From contig JAILON010000032.1 of NCBI GenBank assembly GCA_024690865.1, forward strand, positions 1 to 47,998: a stretch of 47,998 bases of DNA, written 5' to 3'. The stretch comes from Treponema sp. GTDB taxonomy: Bacteria > Spirochaetota > Spirochaetia > Treponematales > Treponemataceae. Of the stretch, positions 16,632 to 25,050 are shown piece by piece. The position numbers and the translations under genes were made by a program. The first letter of the stretch is position 1; every line of letters begins with the position of its first letter. The notes beneath the pieces were generated by a model, which was not told where the DNA came from, did not search any database, and saw only the letters and a program-made list of their open reading frames with translations.

Positions 16632-16661
16632 AAAAAAAAACGGCCGCGCTGAATCGGCCGT
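16632..16661 (-). terminator. Rho-independent terminator, minus strand
   Basis: Arms ACGGCCG (16640-16646) and CGGCCGT (16655-16661) are followed on the minus strand by nine T (16632-16640). It ends the glycosyltransferase transcript and lies directly after the lipoprotein stop codon, so it may also stop + strand transcription weakly. Confidence 0.85.
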
Positions 16662-16703
16662 TCCGTGCCGTGGGCCAAGGGCCTGTAAGTTTCCCGGGGG
16701 CGG

Positions 16704-17927
16704 CTATAGCACCGCGTCTACGGCGGCCTGCAGTTCTTCGTCGGTAAGCCGGTCCGGGTAGCGTTTCAGCACCTTCTCGTAGAAGGCGACCGTCCGCTTG
16801 CCGAACACGTCGGGCGTAAAGTTCCGTGAGACCCGGCGGCTCTCCTCACCGAACTGCCGCCGCTTTTCCGCGTCGGCGGCCAAATCCAGCAGGTAGCCGT
16901 CCATCTCCTCGTCGCTGTCGGCGAGGTAGCCGTTTTTTCCGTGGAAAATCGTGTCGGAAAAGCTTGAGTCCTTGCGGGCGACGATGGGCAGGCCGGACAT
17001 GAGGGCCTCCAGCACGGTCATCGAGTGCATCTCGGACAGGGAGGCGGTGATGAAGATGTCCCCTATCCCGTAGTAGTAGTGGACTTTGGTCCAGGGTTCG
17101 TAGCCGGTGAAGAGTATCCGGTCGGAGACTTCCCGGGCCTGCTTCTCCAAATCCGGCAGCGCCAGTCCCGCGCCGACGAACATCACCTTTATCTTCTTGT
17201 TCTTCTGAATCACCCTCATGCAGATGTCCAGAAGTTCTTCCACCCGCTTCTCTTCGACCACGCGGCCCAGGAAGAGCAGGACCACATCGTCGGGGGCTAT
17301 CCCCCAGTTCCTGCGGAGGGATGTTATCTCCTCCTCTGTTGCGGGCTTCCTGATGAAGCTGCCCGAGTCCAGCGCGTTGGGGATGATGGCGGAGGGGGTA
17401 CCCGGCAGCATGAACGGTTCCTTGAAGTAGTCGCGGGCCTTGCCGGAGACGTTTATGAGCGCGTAGAACTTCTTGTAGAGCCGCTTGACCACCTTGCGGA
17501 TGATTTTGACCGGGATGTAGCGGCCGAGCGGCAGGTAGTATTCGTAGAAGTCCTCCCAGAGCGTGTGGGTCGTCGCGACAACCGGGATGTGCAGCTTCTT
17601 GCCCGACAGCTTGGCGGCGTGGGCGATGAAGAACTCCGTGTGCGAGTGTATGATCTGAATGTTGTGCTGCTTGAGGAAGGGGATTATCACGTGCTCGAAG
17701 GGGAAGCCGATGTACTGGTCGGGAATCTTGAAGGGGGTCGGTACGGAGAGGATGCGGAGGATGTCCGGGTCGTTGTCAACCTCCGGGTCATGGTAGTTTC
17801 GCGGTTTGACCGTGACGACGACGACGTGGTGCCCCATCTCCTGTAGCACCTTGCGCAGCTGCAGTACGACGGTAACGATGCCGCTCTTGGTCGGTATGTA
17901 GGAATCCGTGAAAAGCGCGATGTTCAT
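16704..17927 (-). CDS. GT4-family glycosyltransferase, probably glycolipid synthesis
   Basis: This 407-residue GT-B protein begins MNIALFTDSYIPTKSGIVTV. It contains HSHTEFFIAHAAKL, THTLWEDFYEYYLP, a basic amphipathic stretch (KIIRKVVKRLYKKFYA), IIPNALDSGSF, and the EX7E region SLSEMHSMTVLEALMSGLP. This set resembles the diacylglycerol alpha-glucosyltransferases that make glucosyl-diacylglycerol in treponemes and low-GC bacteria; the basic stretch would bind acidic membranes. The acceptor is inferred, not shown. I chose the ATG at 17927 because the family begins there and a promoter lies immediately upstream; an ATG at 17945 is in frame. Confidence 0.87.
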   Translation of the reverse strand: MNIALFTDSYIPTKSGIVTVVLQLRKVLQEMGHHVVVVTVKPRNYHDPEVDNDPDILRILSVPTPFKIPDQYIGFPFEHVIIPFLKQHNIQIIHSHTEFFIAHAAKLSGKKLHIPVVATTHTLWEDFYEYYLPLGRYIPVKIIRKVVKRLYKKFYALINVSGKARDYFKEPFMLPGTPSAIIPNALDSGSFIRKPATEEEITSLRRNWGIAPDDVVLLFLGRVVEEKRVEELLDICMRVIQKNKKIKVMFVGAGLALPDLEKQAREVSDRILFTGYEPWTKVHYYYGIGDIFITASLSEMHSMTVLEALMSGLPIVARKDSSFSDTIFHGKNGYLADSDEEMDGYLLDLAADAEKRRQFGEESRRVSRNFTPDVFGKRTVAFYEKVLKRYPDRLTDEELQAAVDAVL

Positions 17928-17933
17928 GGGCAG

Positions 17934-17962
17934 ATGATACACCATCGGGGGCTTTTTATCAA
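17934..17962 (-). promoter_or_regulatory. Promoter of the glycosyltransferase gene, probably leaderless
   Basis: On the minus strand TTGATA (17957-17962), a 17-bp spacer, then TATCAT (17934-17939). The -10 box ends 6 nt before the ATG at 17927, with no Shine-Dalgarno between. Confidence 0.6.
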
Positions 17963-17994
17963 CAAGGTGTTATTTCTGGCCGTAGGGGGCGTTG

Positions 17995-18130
17995 CATTGT
18001 GGAAATCAATTTTCATGGGGGAATCCTCCATAAAAAACGTATGGGGACACCCAGCGGGAACCGCCAGCGTAGCGTCAAGGCTATACGTTTTTGTACTGTA
18101 TACATCCGGTAAAAACTGATTTCCATGGTG
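17995..18130 (+). ncRNA. Candidate structured RNA or miniature inverted-repeat element upstream of corA
   Basis: Outer arms TGGAAATCA (18000-18008) and TGATTTCCA (18117-18125) are perfect and extend inward (ATTTT with AAAA) and outward to 17995/18130 through U-G pairs. Inside are a hairpin ATGGGGG-AAT-CCTCCAT and a second stem AAAAACGTAT (18033-18042) with ATACGTTTTT (18083-18092), which itself encloses GCGG-GAA-CCGC. The outward wobble pairs work only for + strand RNA, favouring an RNA on that strand over a simple DNA palindrome. It ends about 70 nt before corA. I do not recognise a known riboswitch. Confidence 0.4.
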
Positions 18131-18200
18131 CTGACACTGTGGCTAGAACAAGAATCGGATTTGTGCTAGGATATGTCCACTTTGCTTGCGGAGGGCTGAG

Positions 18201-19217
18201 ATGATTACGTACTGGCAGCAGGAAAAGGGAAGGTTCGTTGAAAAAGAAGCGGAAGAGCTTGCCCCAGACTCCGTCACCTGGGTGGACGCGCGCTCCGTCA
18301 CGAGCGACGATGTGGAAATCCTTGAGACCAAGTACCACGTGGACACCGAGAGCATCCTTGACATCCTTGACCCCGACGAGCTTTCGCGCATCGAGTACAT
18401 CGACTACAACGAGGACTCCAAGTATATCCTGACGATCCTCCGCCTGCCGGTGTTCAACCCCAACAACGACATCAGCTACTTCTGCGCCCCGCTCGGCATC
18501 ATCACCTTCGGCAAGGTCGTCATCACGATATGCTGGACCGACTGCGAGGTGCTCCGCGACTTTTCCGCCAACCGGGTCAAGGAGCTGAACATCACCGACA
18601 TACCGGCCTTCATCATCCGCATACTGGCGCGGGGCGACCTGACCTTCCTGCGCTACCTGAAGGAACTGAACAGGCGGGCCACGACGATACAGAACGAGAT
18701 GTTCCGCACGGTGGAAAACGAGGAGTTCCTGCAGCTCCTCAACATCCAGAAGTCGCTCGTCTACTTCGAGACTGCGCTCAAGAGCAACCAGCTCCTCCTG
18801 GAGAAGCTCAAGAAGACCCGCATCCTCAAATTCGACGAGGACGACCGCGACTGGCTGGACGACGTGGACGTGGACAACCGCCAGGCCATGGAGATGGCGG
18901 ACACCTACACGAACATCATGGCCCAGATGATGGACGCGTGCGCCTCGCTCATTTCCAACAACCTTTCCATCGTGATGAAGCGCATGACCATCATTTCGAT
19001 AGTGATAACGATTCCGACCTTCGTCACGAGTTTCTTCGGCATGAACATCCCCTTGCCCTGGGGTTCGTCCGGTTTCCTCGGCATGATTTTCACCGGCGCA
19101 ATCTGCCTTGTTTCCGCCCTGGTCGGCTGGTACGTCATCATGAAGACCTCCAAGTACGCCAAGCCCCTCGTGGCCCATCGGCGCTGGCTGCGGGGGCGCA
19201 AGAAGAAGCGGAAGTAG
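18201..19217 (+). CDS. corA: CorA-family magnesium/divalent cation channel
   Basis: This 338-residue protein has a long N-terminal cytoplasmic domain and coiled coil (ELNRRATTIQNEMFRTVEN, then KSNQLLLEKLKKTRIL), then two C-terminal membrane helices. The signature GMN follows the first helix in TSFFGMNIPLP (about residue 280), and the protein ends in the usual basic tail (RRWLRGRKKKRK). CorA pentamers let Mg2+ and related ions into the cytoplasm. The start is the ATG at 18201, with GGAGGG five bases upstream, rather than an upstream TTG. It is a single-gene unit; a large foldable sequence lies upstream. Confidence 0.92.
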   Translation: MITYWQQEKGRFVEKEAEELAPDSVTWVDARSVTSDDVEILETKYHVDTESILDILDPDELSRIEYIDYNEDSKYILTILRLPVFNPNNDISYFCAPLGIITFGKVVITICWTDCEVLRDFSANRVKELNITDIPAFIIRILARGDLTFLRYLKELNRRATTIQNEMFRTVENEEFLQLLNIQKSLVYFETALKSNQLLLEKLKKTRILKFDEDDRDWLDDVDVDNRQAMEMADTYTNIMAQMMDACASLISNNLSIVMKRMTIISIVITIPTFVTSFFGMNIPLPWGSSGFLGMIFTGAICLVSALVGWYVIMKTSKYAKPLVAHRRWLRGRKKKRK

Positions 19218-19341
19218 TCCGTGGGCGGGGCTTTTGCGGGCGGCGCGTTCCTTTTGCGGGGCATGTGCGGAACCTGGAGGTGGGGGCCTTTTTTGGGGCC
19301 GTGGGCGCAGCTGGCGGCTTTTTCGCGGCATCTTCGCATAA

Positions 19342-19370
19342 TTGACTAAAGCCGCTATAGTCAATATAAT
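19342..19370 (+). promoter_or_regulatory. Near-consensus promoter of alaS with palindrome; leaderless
   Basis: TTGACT (19342-19347), a 17-bp spacer, then TATAAT (19365-19370). The ATG is 8 nt downstream and the intervening AAACCCCT has no Shine-Dalgarno. TTGACTA (19342-19348) and TAGTCAA (19358-19364) form a perfect inverted repeat filling the space between the boxes, which could bind a dimeric regulator. Confidence 0.75.
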
Positions 19371-19378
19371 AAACCCCT

Positions 19379-21229
19379 ATGACCGTAAACGAGTTGCGCT
19401 CGAAATACATAGAGTTTTTTAAGTCCAAGGGACATACTGAAATTTCCGGCAAGTCCCTCCTTCCTGACAACGACCCGACCGTGCTTTTCACGACGGCGGG
19501 AATGCAGCCTTTGGTTCCCTACCTGCTGGGGGAGGACCATCCGTCCGGCGACCGGCTGACCGACTACCAGAAGTGCGTCCGCACGGGCGACATTGATTCC
19601 GTGGGCGATCCAAGCCACCTGACCTTCTTTGAGATGTTGGGCAACTGGAGTTTGGGCTCATATTTCAAGCAGGAGTCCATTGCCTACAGCTACGAGTTTT
19701 TGACTTCCCCGAAGTATTTGAACATCCCCAAGGAAAAGCTGAACGTTACGGTCTTTGAAGGGGAGAAGCAGCCCGATGGAACGGAGATTCCCCGTGACGA
19801 GGAGGCTGCCCGCTGCTGGGAGGAGATGGGCATTGCGAAGGACCGCATCTTCTTCCTGCCGAGGAGCGACAACTGGTGGGGCCCTGCCGGGCAGACCGGC
19901 CCCTGCGGTCCCGACACCGAGATTTTCTACGACAACGGACAGCCCAAGTGCGGCCCCGACTGCAAGCCCGGCTGCCACTGCGGCAAGTACCTGGAGATTT
20001 GGAACAACGTCTTCATGGGCTACAACAAGGACGCGCAGGGCCACTACAACGAGATGGCCCGCAAGTGCGTGGACACAGGCATGGGTGTGGAGCGCACGGT
20101 GTCCGTCCTGAACGGGCAGAAGTCCGTCTACGAGACCGACGTTTTCCTTCCTATTGTACAGTGCATCGAACAGCTTTCCGGCAGGAAGTACGGTGCGAGC
20201 GATGCCGATGATGTTGCGATACGGATCATCGCCGACCATGTGCGGACGGCGACTTTCATCTTGGGCGACCCCAAGGCCGTTACTCCCGCCCGCACGGGTG
20301 CCGGCTACATCCTGCGCCGCATCATCCGCCGTGCCGTCCGCTACGGCCGCAAGCTCCAGATTGACGGAAGCTTCCTGGCCAAGCCCGCCGAAATCGTCAT
20401 CGGCGAGTACAAGGATGCCTACCCCGAACTTTCCGAACGCGCCGCCTTCATCAAGGAGCAGCTGACGCTCGAGGAAGAGAAATTCAGCAAGACGCTCAAG
20501 GCGGGCGAGGCTGAGTTCCAGAAGCTGCTGCCCAACTTGCAGAAGAACCCCAAGATGGTCATTCCCGGCCGCGTGGCCTTCCGCCTCTATGACACCTTCG
20601 GCTTCCCCATCGAGATTACGCAGGAGATGGCCAAGGAGAACGGCATGACCGTTGACCTGGAGGGCTTCAAGGAGATGGAGAAGAAGCACCAGGAGGAGAG
20701 CCGCACGCTTTCCGCCGGCAGCTTCAAGGGCGGTTTGGGCGACCACAGCGAGATAACGACCAAATACCATACGGCGACCCACCTCCTGCAGCAGGCCCTC
20801 GTCCAGGTCTTGGGCGACGAAGTTGCGCAGAAGGGGTCCAACATCACGGACGAGCGCATGCGCTTTGACTTCTCCTTCCACCGGGCCATGACCAAAGAGG
20901 AGGTCAAGCAGGTGGAGGACATCGTGAACGAGCAGATCCAGAAGGACCTGCCGGTGACGATGGAAGTGATGGACCTGGAGGCTGCCAAGGCTTCTGGTGC
21001 GCGTGCCCTCTTCGGCGAGAAGTACGAGAAGCAGGTCAAGGTCTATACGATCGGACCCAAGGCCGGTTCCGGTGAGAAGTGGTTCAGCAAGGAGGTCTGC
21101 GGAGGCCCCCATGTGCAGCACACGGCGCAGATTGGCACGTTCAAGATAGCCAAGGAGCAGTCGTCTTCGGCTGGGGTGCGCCGCATCCGCGCCACGATCG
21201 AAGGCGGACTTCCGCTTGACAAACAGTAA
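19379..21229 (+). CDS. alaS: Alanyl-tRNA synthetase, short form
   Basis: This 616-residue enzyme attaches alanine to tRNA-Ala. It has the class II catalytic core (RSKYIEFFKSKGHTEI, then HLTFFEMLGNWSLGSYF), the tRNA-recognition region, and the editing domain with HTATH (about 461-465) and CGGPH (about 573), whose His and Cys residues bind zinc and clear Ser- and Gly-tRNA-Ala. It stops right after the editing domain. The C-terminal C-Ala domain found in about 875-residue enzymes is missing, as I recall for other spirochaete AlaRS. The second zinc motif reads CGGPH rather than the usual CGGTH. Transcription is probably leaderless. Confidence 0.95.
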   Translation: MTVNELRSKYIEFFKSKGHTEISGKSLLPDNDPTVLFTTAGMQPLVPYLLGEDHPSGDRLTDYQKCVRTGDIDSVGDPSHLTFFEMLGNWSLGSYFKQESIAYSYEFLTSPKYLNIPKEKLNVTVFEGEKQPDGTEIPRDEEAARCWEEMGIAKDRIFFLPRSDNWWGPAGQTGPCGPDTEIFYDNGQPKCGPDCKPGCHCGKYLEIWNNVFMGYNKDAQGHYNEMARKCVDTGMGVERTVSVLNGQKSVYETDVFLPIVQCIEQLSGRKYGASDADDVAIRIIADHVRTATFILGDPKAVTPARTGAGYILRRIIRRAVRYGRKLQIDGSFLAKPAEIVIGEYKDAYPELSERAAFIKEQLTLEEEKFSKTLKAGEAEFQKLLPNLQKNPKMVIPGRVAFRLYDTFGFPIEITQEMAKENGMTVDLEGFKEMEKKHQEESRTLSAGSFKGGLGDHSEITTKYHTATHLLQQALVQVLGDEVAQKGSNITDERMRFDFSFHRAMTKEEVKQVEDIVNEQIQKDLPVTMEVMDLEAAKASGARALFGEKYEKQVKVYTIGPKAGSGEKWFSKEVCGGPHVQHTAQIGTFKIAKEQSSSAGVRRIRATIEGGLPLDKQ

Positions 21230-21275
21230 AATTTCCTGGGTGGGAATAGAGTGGGGTCGGGAGGAAATTTTTTTG
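21228..21275 (+). terminator. A+T-rich hairpin terminator after alaS
   Basis: Arms AAAATTTCCT (21228-21237) and AGGAAATTTT (21262-21271) are perfect over 10 bp with a 24-nt loop, then a T-run. The left arm overlaps the alaS stop codon. Confidence 0.6.
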
Positions 21276-21348
21276 AATTTTTTCCTCTCGATATGTAACT
21301 AACAAAAATCTTGAAGGTTTTCTTGGTGAAGTAGGAAGGCAAGTTTAA

Positions 21349-21375
21349 GGCCACGGGCTGGAGATGCCCACGGCC
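21349..21375 (+). other. GC-rich hairpin in the leader of the SurA-like gene
   Basis: GGCC-AC-GGGC (21349-21358) faces GCCC-AC-GGCC (21366-21375) with a 7-nt loop and one two-base internal mismatch. It lies 47 nt upstream of the start codon. There is no T-tract, so it is not an obvious terminator. Confidence 0.4.
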
Positions 21376-21421
21376 GATGGTACATGCTGGTAATCTTTAT
21401 CAACAAGATCGAGGAATGAAA

Positions 21422-22516
21422 ATGAAACGTTTTATTGTAACTGCGGCATTATTGCTGTCGATGGCTGTCTCTGTCTTCGCTGCGAGCTCCGATTTGACGC
21501 CCCTGGCGGTCGTCAAGCTCAATGGAAGTGAGACAATTACTGTCAAGACGCTGAAGGATAGGGTTGGCCTCTGGACCAAGCTGAACGGAGTGAAGGAAGC
21601 GACGCTTGAGCAGAAGAAGGCGATCCTTGATAATTTGATTTATGAGAAGCTTGTTGCCCAGGCTGCCGCCAAGGACGGGCTTTCCATCACGGACACTCAG
21701 ATAGACCAGTCTTTCCTGTCTACGATGAGCCAGAACTTTGGTCAGCAGTTCAGCAATGAGACCCAGCTTTCTGACTTCCTGAAGAAGCAGACTGGCAAGA
21801 ACCTTTCCGAGTACATCAAGGAAATGACGGGCTATTCCCTCCCCGACTACAAGGTCTACCTGAAGAATTCGATTCTCGTGCAGCAGTACGTCTACACGAA
21901 GAAGCAGGAAGACATAAAGAAGGTCTCCGCCACCGACGAGGAGATTCGCAACGCCTATTCCATGAACAAGGCGACCTTCGTCTGGAGCGACATGGTGAAG
22001 CTGTTCCTGGTCATCGTTCCCAAGGAGAAGGATGCCGCCGCTGCCAAGAAGAAGGCCGAGAAGATGCTCAAGGACTACACCAAGAAGCCGTCCACTGCCG
22101 AAGATGCCATAAAGAACGATGGCGACAACGGCAAGGCATACCAGGCCGGCTACATGCTTATGACGACCCAGCAGGCGCAGCAGTTCGGCTGGGCTTCCGA
22201 CAAGGTCGTGGAGCTGTTCGGCCGCAAGAAGGGATTCGTCAGCGAGCTTTCCGAGACGAGCGTTGACTTCCAGTTCTACGTTGTGAAGGAAAAGTATGCC
22301 GCCAAGATGCTTGCCATCGACGACATCATCCAGCCGGAGTCTACGACGACCGTGTATGACTACATCAAGCAGAGCTTGACTGCCCAGAAGCAGAGCCAGT
22401 ATTTCGCCCAGGCTGCCCAGGATCTTTCCAAGAGCTTGGATACCAAGGCGAACGTTGATCGCAAGAAGTCTGGTGATGCCCTTGACAAGCTGCTCAACTG
22501 GGATTCTGAGTCCTGA
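21422..22516 (+). CDS. SurA N-domain-like periplasmic chaperone
   Basis: This 364-residue protein has a signal peptide (MKRFIVTAALLLSMAVSVFA) and a helical SurA/PrsA-type N-terminal domain: LKDRVGLWTKLNGVK, QKKAILDNLIYEKLVAQAAA, ITDTQIDQSFLSTMSQNFG. The middle (about 200-290) is where a parvulin isomerase domain would be, but I see no clear parvulin signature, so isomerase activity is doubtful. Its probable role is a chaperone for outer-membrane protein folding. The second of two nearby ATGs was chosen because GAGG lies 7 nt before it. nusB follows after six bases. Confidence 0.78.
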   Translation: MKRFIVTAALLLSMAVSVFAASSDLTPLAVVKLNGSETITVKTLKDRVGLWTKLNGVKEATLEQKKAILDNLIYEKLVAQAAAKDGLSITDTQIDQSFLSTMSQNFGQQFSNETQLSDFLKKQTGKNLSEYIKEMTGYSLPDYKVYLKNSILVQQYVYTKKQEDIKKVSATDEEIRNAYSMNKATFVWSDMVKLFLVIVPKEKDAAAAKKKAEKMLKDYTKKPSTAEDAIKNDGDNGKAYQAGYMLMTTQQAQQFGWASDKVVELFGRKKGFVSELSETSVDFQFYVVKEKYAAKMLAIDDIIQPESTTTVYDYIKQSLTAQKQSQYFAQAAQDLSKSLDTKANVDRKKSGDALDKLLNWDSES

Positions 22517-22522
22517 TAGCAG

Positions 22523-22939
22523 ATGTCCCGTCACAAAGCTAGAGTGCTAGCTTTCCAGGCCCTCTTCTCCTATGATGTGGGAGGGGAAGGCCTGGATGAG
22601 CTTTTGACATTGAACTGGGTGGAAGGTGCTGGCAGTTTGGACAGTGATACTTCCGATTTTGCCCGCATCCTCATCGCTGGAACCGTGAACCATGTCCAGG
22701 AGATTGATTCCTGCATCAAGGGGCACCTTGCTCCCAAGTGGCAGTTTGAACGCTTGAACAGAGTTACCGTTGCAATCCTCCGTATAAGTATTTTTTCCCT
22801 CCTGTACCAGAAGGATATGCCCGTGAATGTCGTTATCGACCAGGCGATCAAGATTTCCAAAGAGTACGGCGAGGACGATGCCTTTAAGTTTATCAATGCG
22901 ATGCTCGATAATATAAGCAAAGGGTTGCCCGCGGACTGA
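22523..22939 (+). CDS. nusB: Transcription antitermination factor NusB
   Basis: This 138-residue all-helical protein begins MSRHKARVLAFQALFSYDV and ends with VNVVIDQAIKISKEYGEDDA and FINAMLDNISKG, the two most conserved NusB segments. NusB with NusE binds boxA RNA and supports antitermination on rRNA operons. It lies six bases after the SurA-like gene and 19 bases before the next TPR gene, so it is probably in one operon with both. Confidence 0.95.
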   Translation: MSRHKARVLAFQALFSYDVGGEGLDELLTLNWVEGAGSLDSDTSDFARILIAGTVNHVQEIDSCIKGHLAPKWQFERLNRVTVAILRISIFSLLYQKDMPVNVVIDQAIKISKEYGEDDAFKFINAMLDNISKGLPAD

Positions 22940-22958
22940 AACTATACTGCCGGGGCAC

Positions 22959-25013
22959 TTGGAAGAAAAGGCCTTGAGCGGTACAAACAAAAAGCATACC
23001 ATAGTTATAGTCGTCTTGATTTTCGTCCTGCTGCTGATAGTTGCGGTGGGCGGGTTCCTTGTCCTTCGCCTGCGTTCGTCGCATTACGAGGGTTCTGCTA
23101 TTGCTACAGAGCTTTCATTGATCGATTCCTACATACAGCAGGGGGACACGAGGCAGGCCATTTCTTCCTTGAGCCGCATCGAGGGGCGTGCCCATTCTTC
23201 GGGAGACAGGATGGGCCTGTACAAGCGCTATATGACCTTGGCCGAATACGACAAGGCGGAAAAGTGCCTGAAAAAGGCGCTGCGCTCTTTCCCCGGCAAC
23301 AAGGAGTTCATTGCCTTGTACGGCAACTTCCTCTTGCGGAGGGGCAGGGTGAAGGATGCCAGGAAGCGCACTGAAGTCCTTTCCGGCACGGAGTATTCGT
23401 CGATCTATGCCGAGGCCGTGCTCCGGACCGCGCTCATTTCCGATTACGATGCAGACAAATTCTTTGCAAAATCAAACCCCATTCTGAATTTTTTCCGCAG
23501 GAAGGCGACTCCGTCGGATCTGTCCGCGCAGGACGTCAAGCGGGAGTTCTTCTTGGACGAACGCTTCATCCCCATATACAAGGATGCCTACTCATCTTCG
23601 CGCATGCCCCTCTGGCAGATTGATGCGGCCACGATCCTAATGGCGAAGGGCCGTTACGAGGAGGCTTCGTACCTGTATCCCGGTGAGGCCGCAGGCTACA
23701 AGGATGCCCTCTTCTGGGGCTTGGTCGCATATGATGCGGGCCGCTATGCGGAAAGCCTTGAGGCCCTGCTGAAGGCCGAGGAGCTGAGCAGGAAGGGCGG
23801 GGCGGACGAAAAGGGGGAACTGGCCCAGGCCATAGAGCTGAAGGCCCTGCTGTCGGATGACTACTACATCCTTGGTGACGATGCTTCCGCGCAGAAGATG
23901 CGCAAGGACGTGTTGGACATTTCGTCGCCCTACATGGACGCCTTTATGGACCAGCGGCTTCCGTCCCTGAACAGGATACTGCCCCTGCTGTATATGAACA
24001 CCGCCCTGTATGCCCGCGAGAGCGGGGATGAGAAGGAGCGGTACGACAAGCTTTTCCAGCTGGTCAGCTACTTCCCCGAATACGAGCCGGGACTGGCCGC
24101 CTACGGTGAATATGCGGTGGATTCGGTGAACCGGCCCAAGGAAGTGGGCATAGAGGCCCAGCTGCGGGAGGCGGGCTTGCGCACCTTGGCCATGGAGGAA
24201 CGCGATTCCATCCCCGTCGTGCCGATTCAGACCGTCGTCGCGATGATCGATGATGCCATAAAGGCTGCCGGGAATGACGGACTTTCCAAGAACGACCTGA
24301 AGGTGAAGACGGCATCCCTGCTTGTCCTGCGAGAGAAGCTTCTTGCGGCGGAAAACAACGGTATGGAGCGGGTGGAGAAGGCCTCCAAGGTCTGGAGGCT
24401 GCTTGAGGCGAACGAACTTTCCAGTTCCCTGTACCCGCCGGAGATAATGCGCTACGCCGTGGCCAACTTGATAGAGAACGGCGGCGAGTCCGATGCCGAG
24501 AGGCTTTTCCGTGCCTACCTGCAGGCGTCCTACGGGGAGCAGGAGGATGCAAAGGGGAAGAGCTCGAAGGATGCCCCCATACGGAAAGCATTTGACCCCT
24601 GCGATCACCCGGAGAAGCTTGCCCTCTGGGAAGGCGAGGCGGCCGCCTATTTCTATGTGCAGCGGGCGGAGTATGCCCGGGCCATCAAGCTGTATGACTA
24701 CATCCTTTCGAATTATTCCAAGCGGACCCCGGTGTTCAATACCTCTGGTCAAAACGAGGCGGTTACGTCGTCCTATTTGAACATGGGCAACATCTACTCT
24801 GGCTACAACCGGAGCGCACAGGCCTTGGACTACCTGCGGCAGGCGGACAGCCGCGTGACCGACACCATGTTGAAGGCGGAGGTGCGCTATCGGATAGGAA
24901 GCGAGGAGGCCCGCCTGGGTCGGGGAAAGGACGCGCTGATTACGCTCAAGCATGCGCTGGAACTGGACCCCGGCCACGGACGTGCCCGGATATTGCTCAA
25001 GCAGCTGCAGTAG
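22959..25013 (+). CDS. Large membrane-anchored TPR protein, TTG start
   Basis: This protein of about 684 residues has a single N-terminal membrane helix (HTIVIVVLIFVLLLIVAVGGFLVL) and then helical TPR-like repeats (YMTLAEYDKAEKCLKKALRS; EYARAIKLYDYILSNYSKRT; YLNMGNIYSGYNRSAQALDY; ALITLKHALELDPGHGRARI). There is no ATG before the membrane helix; TTG at 22959 or TTG at 22974 must start it. No catalytic motif is visible. Sitting behind nusB and the SurA-like gene, it may be an envelope scaffold. Orthologue function is unknown to me. Confidence 0.75.
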   Translation: MEEKALSGTNKKHTIVIVVLIFVLLLIVAVGGFLVLRLRSSHYEGSAIATELSLIDSYIQQGDTRQAISSLSRIEGRAHSSGDRMGLYKRYMTLAEYDKAEKCLKKALRSFPGNKEFIALYGNFLLRRGRVKDARKRTEVLSGTEYSSIYAEAVLRTALISDYDADKFFAKSNPILNFFRRKATPSDLSAQDVKREFFLDERFIPIYKDAYSSSRMPLWQIDAATILMAKGRYEEASYLYPGEAAGYKDALFWGLVAYDAGRYAESLEALLKAEELSRKGGADEKGELAQAIELKALLSDDYYILGDDASAQKMRKDVLDISSPYMDAFMDQRLPSLNRILPLLYMNTALYARESGDEKERYDKLFQLVSYFPEYEPGLAAYGEYAVDSVNRPKEVGIEAQLREAGLRTLAMEERDSIPVVPIQTVVAMIDDAIKAAGNDGLSKNDLKVKTASLLVLREKLLAAENNGMERVEKASKVWRLLEANELSSSLYPPEIMRYAVANLIENGGESDAERLFRAYLQASYGEQEDAKGKSSKDAPIRKAFDPCDHPEKLALWEGEAAAYFYVQRAEYARAIKLYDYILSNYSKRTPVFNTSGQNEAVTSSYLNMGNIYSGYNRSAQALDYLRQADSRVTDTMLKAEVRYRIGSEEARLGRGKDALITLKHALELDPGHGRARILLKQLQ

Positions 25014-25015
25014 CC

Positions 25016-25044
25016 TTGCCAAGTCCGTGCCAATCCGCTATAAT
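25016..25044 (+). promoter_or_regulatory. Promoter of fabG; leaderless
   Basis: TTGCCA (25016-25021), a 17-bp spacer, then consensus TATAAT (25039-25044). The ATG at 25051 comes 6 nt after the -10 box, without a Shine-Dalgarno. Confidence 0.7.
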
Positions 25045-25050
25045 TTGGCA

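Noticed and set aside
17995..18200. Magnesium (M-box) riboswitch before corA
   Set aside because: The position is suggestive, but I cannot find the conserved M-box core sequences, and the fold I see is a nested palindrome instead.
19218..19378. T-box leader for alaS
   Set aside because: The promoter's -10 box is only 8 nt before the ATG, leaving no leader; no T-box sequence was seen upstream.
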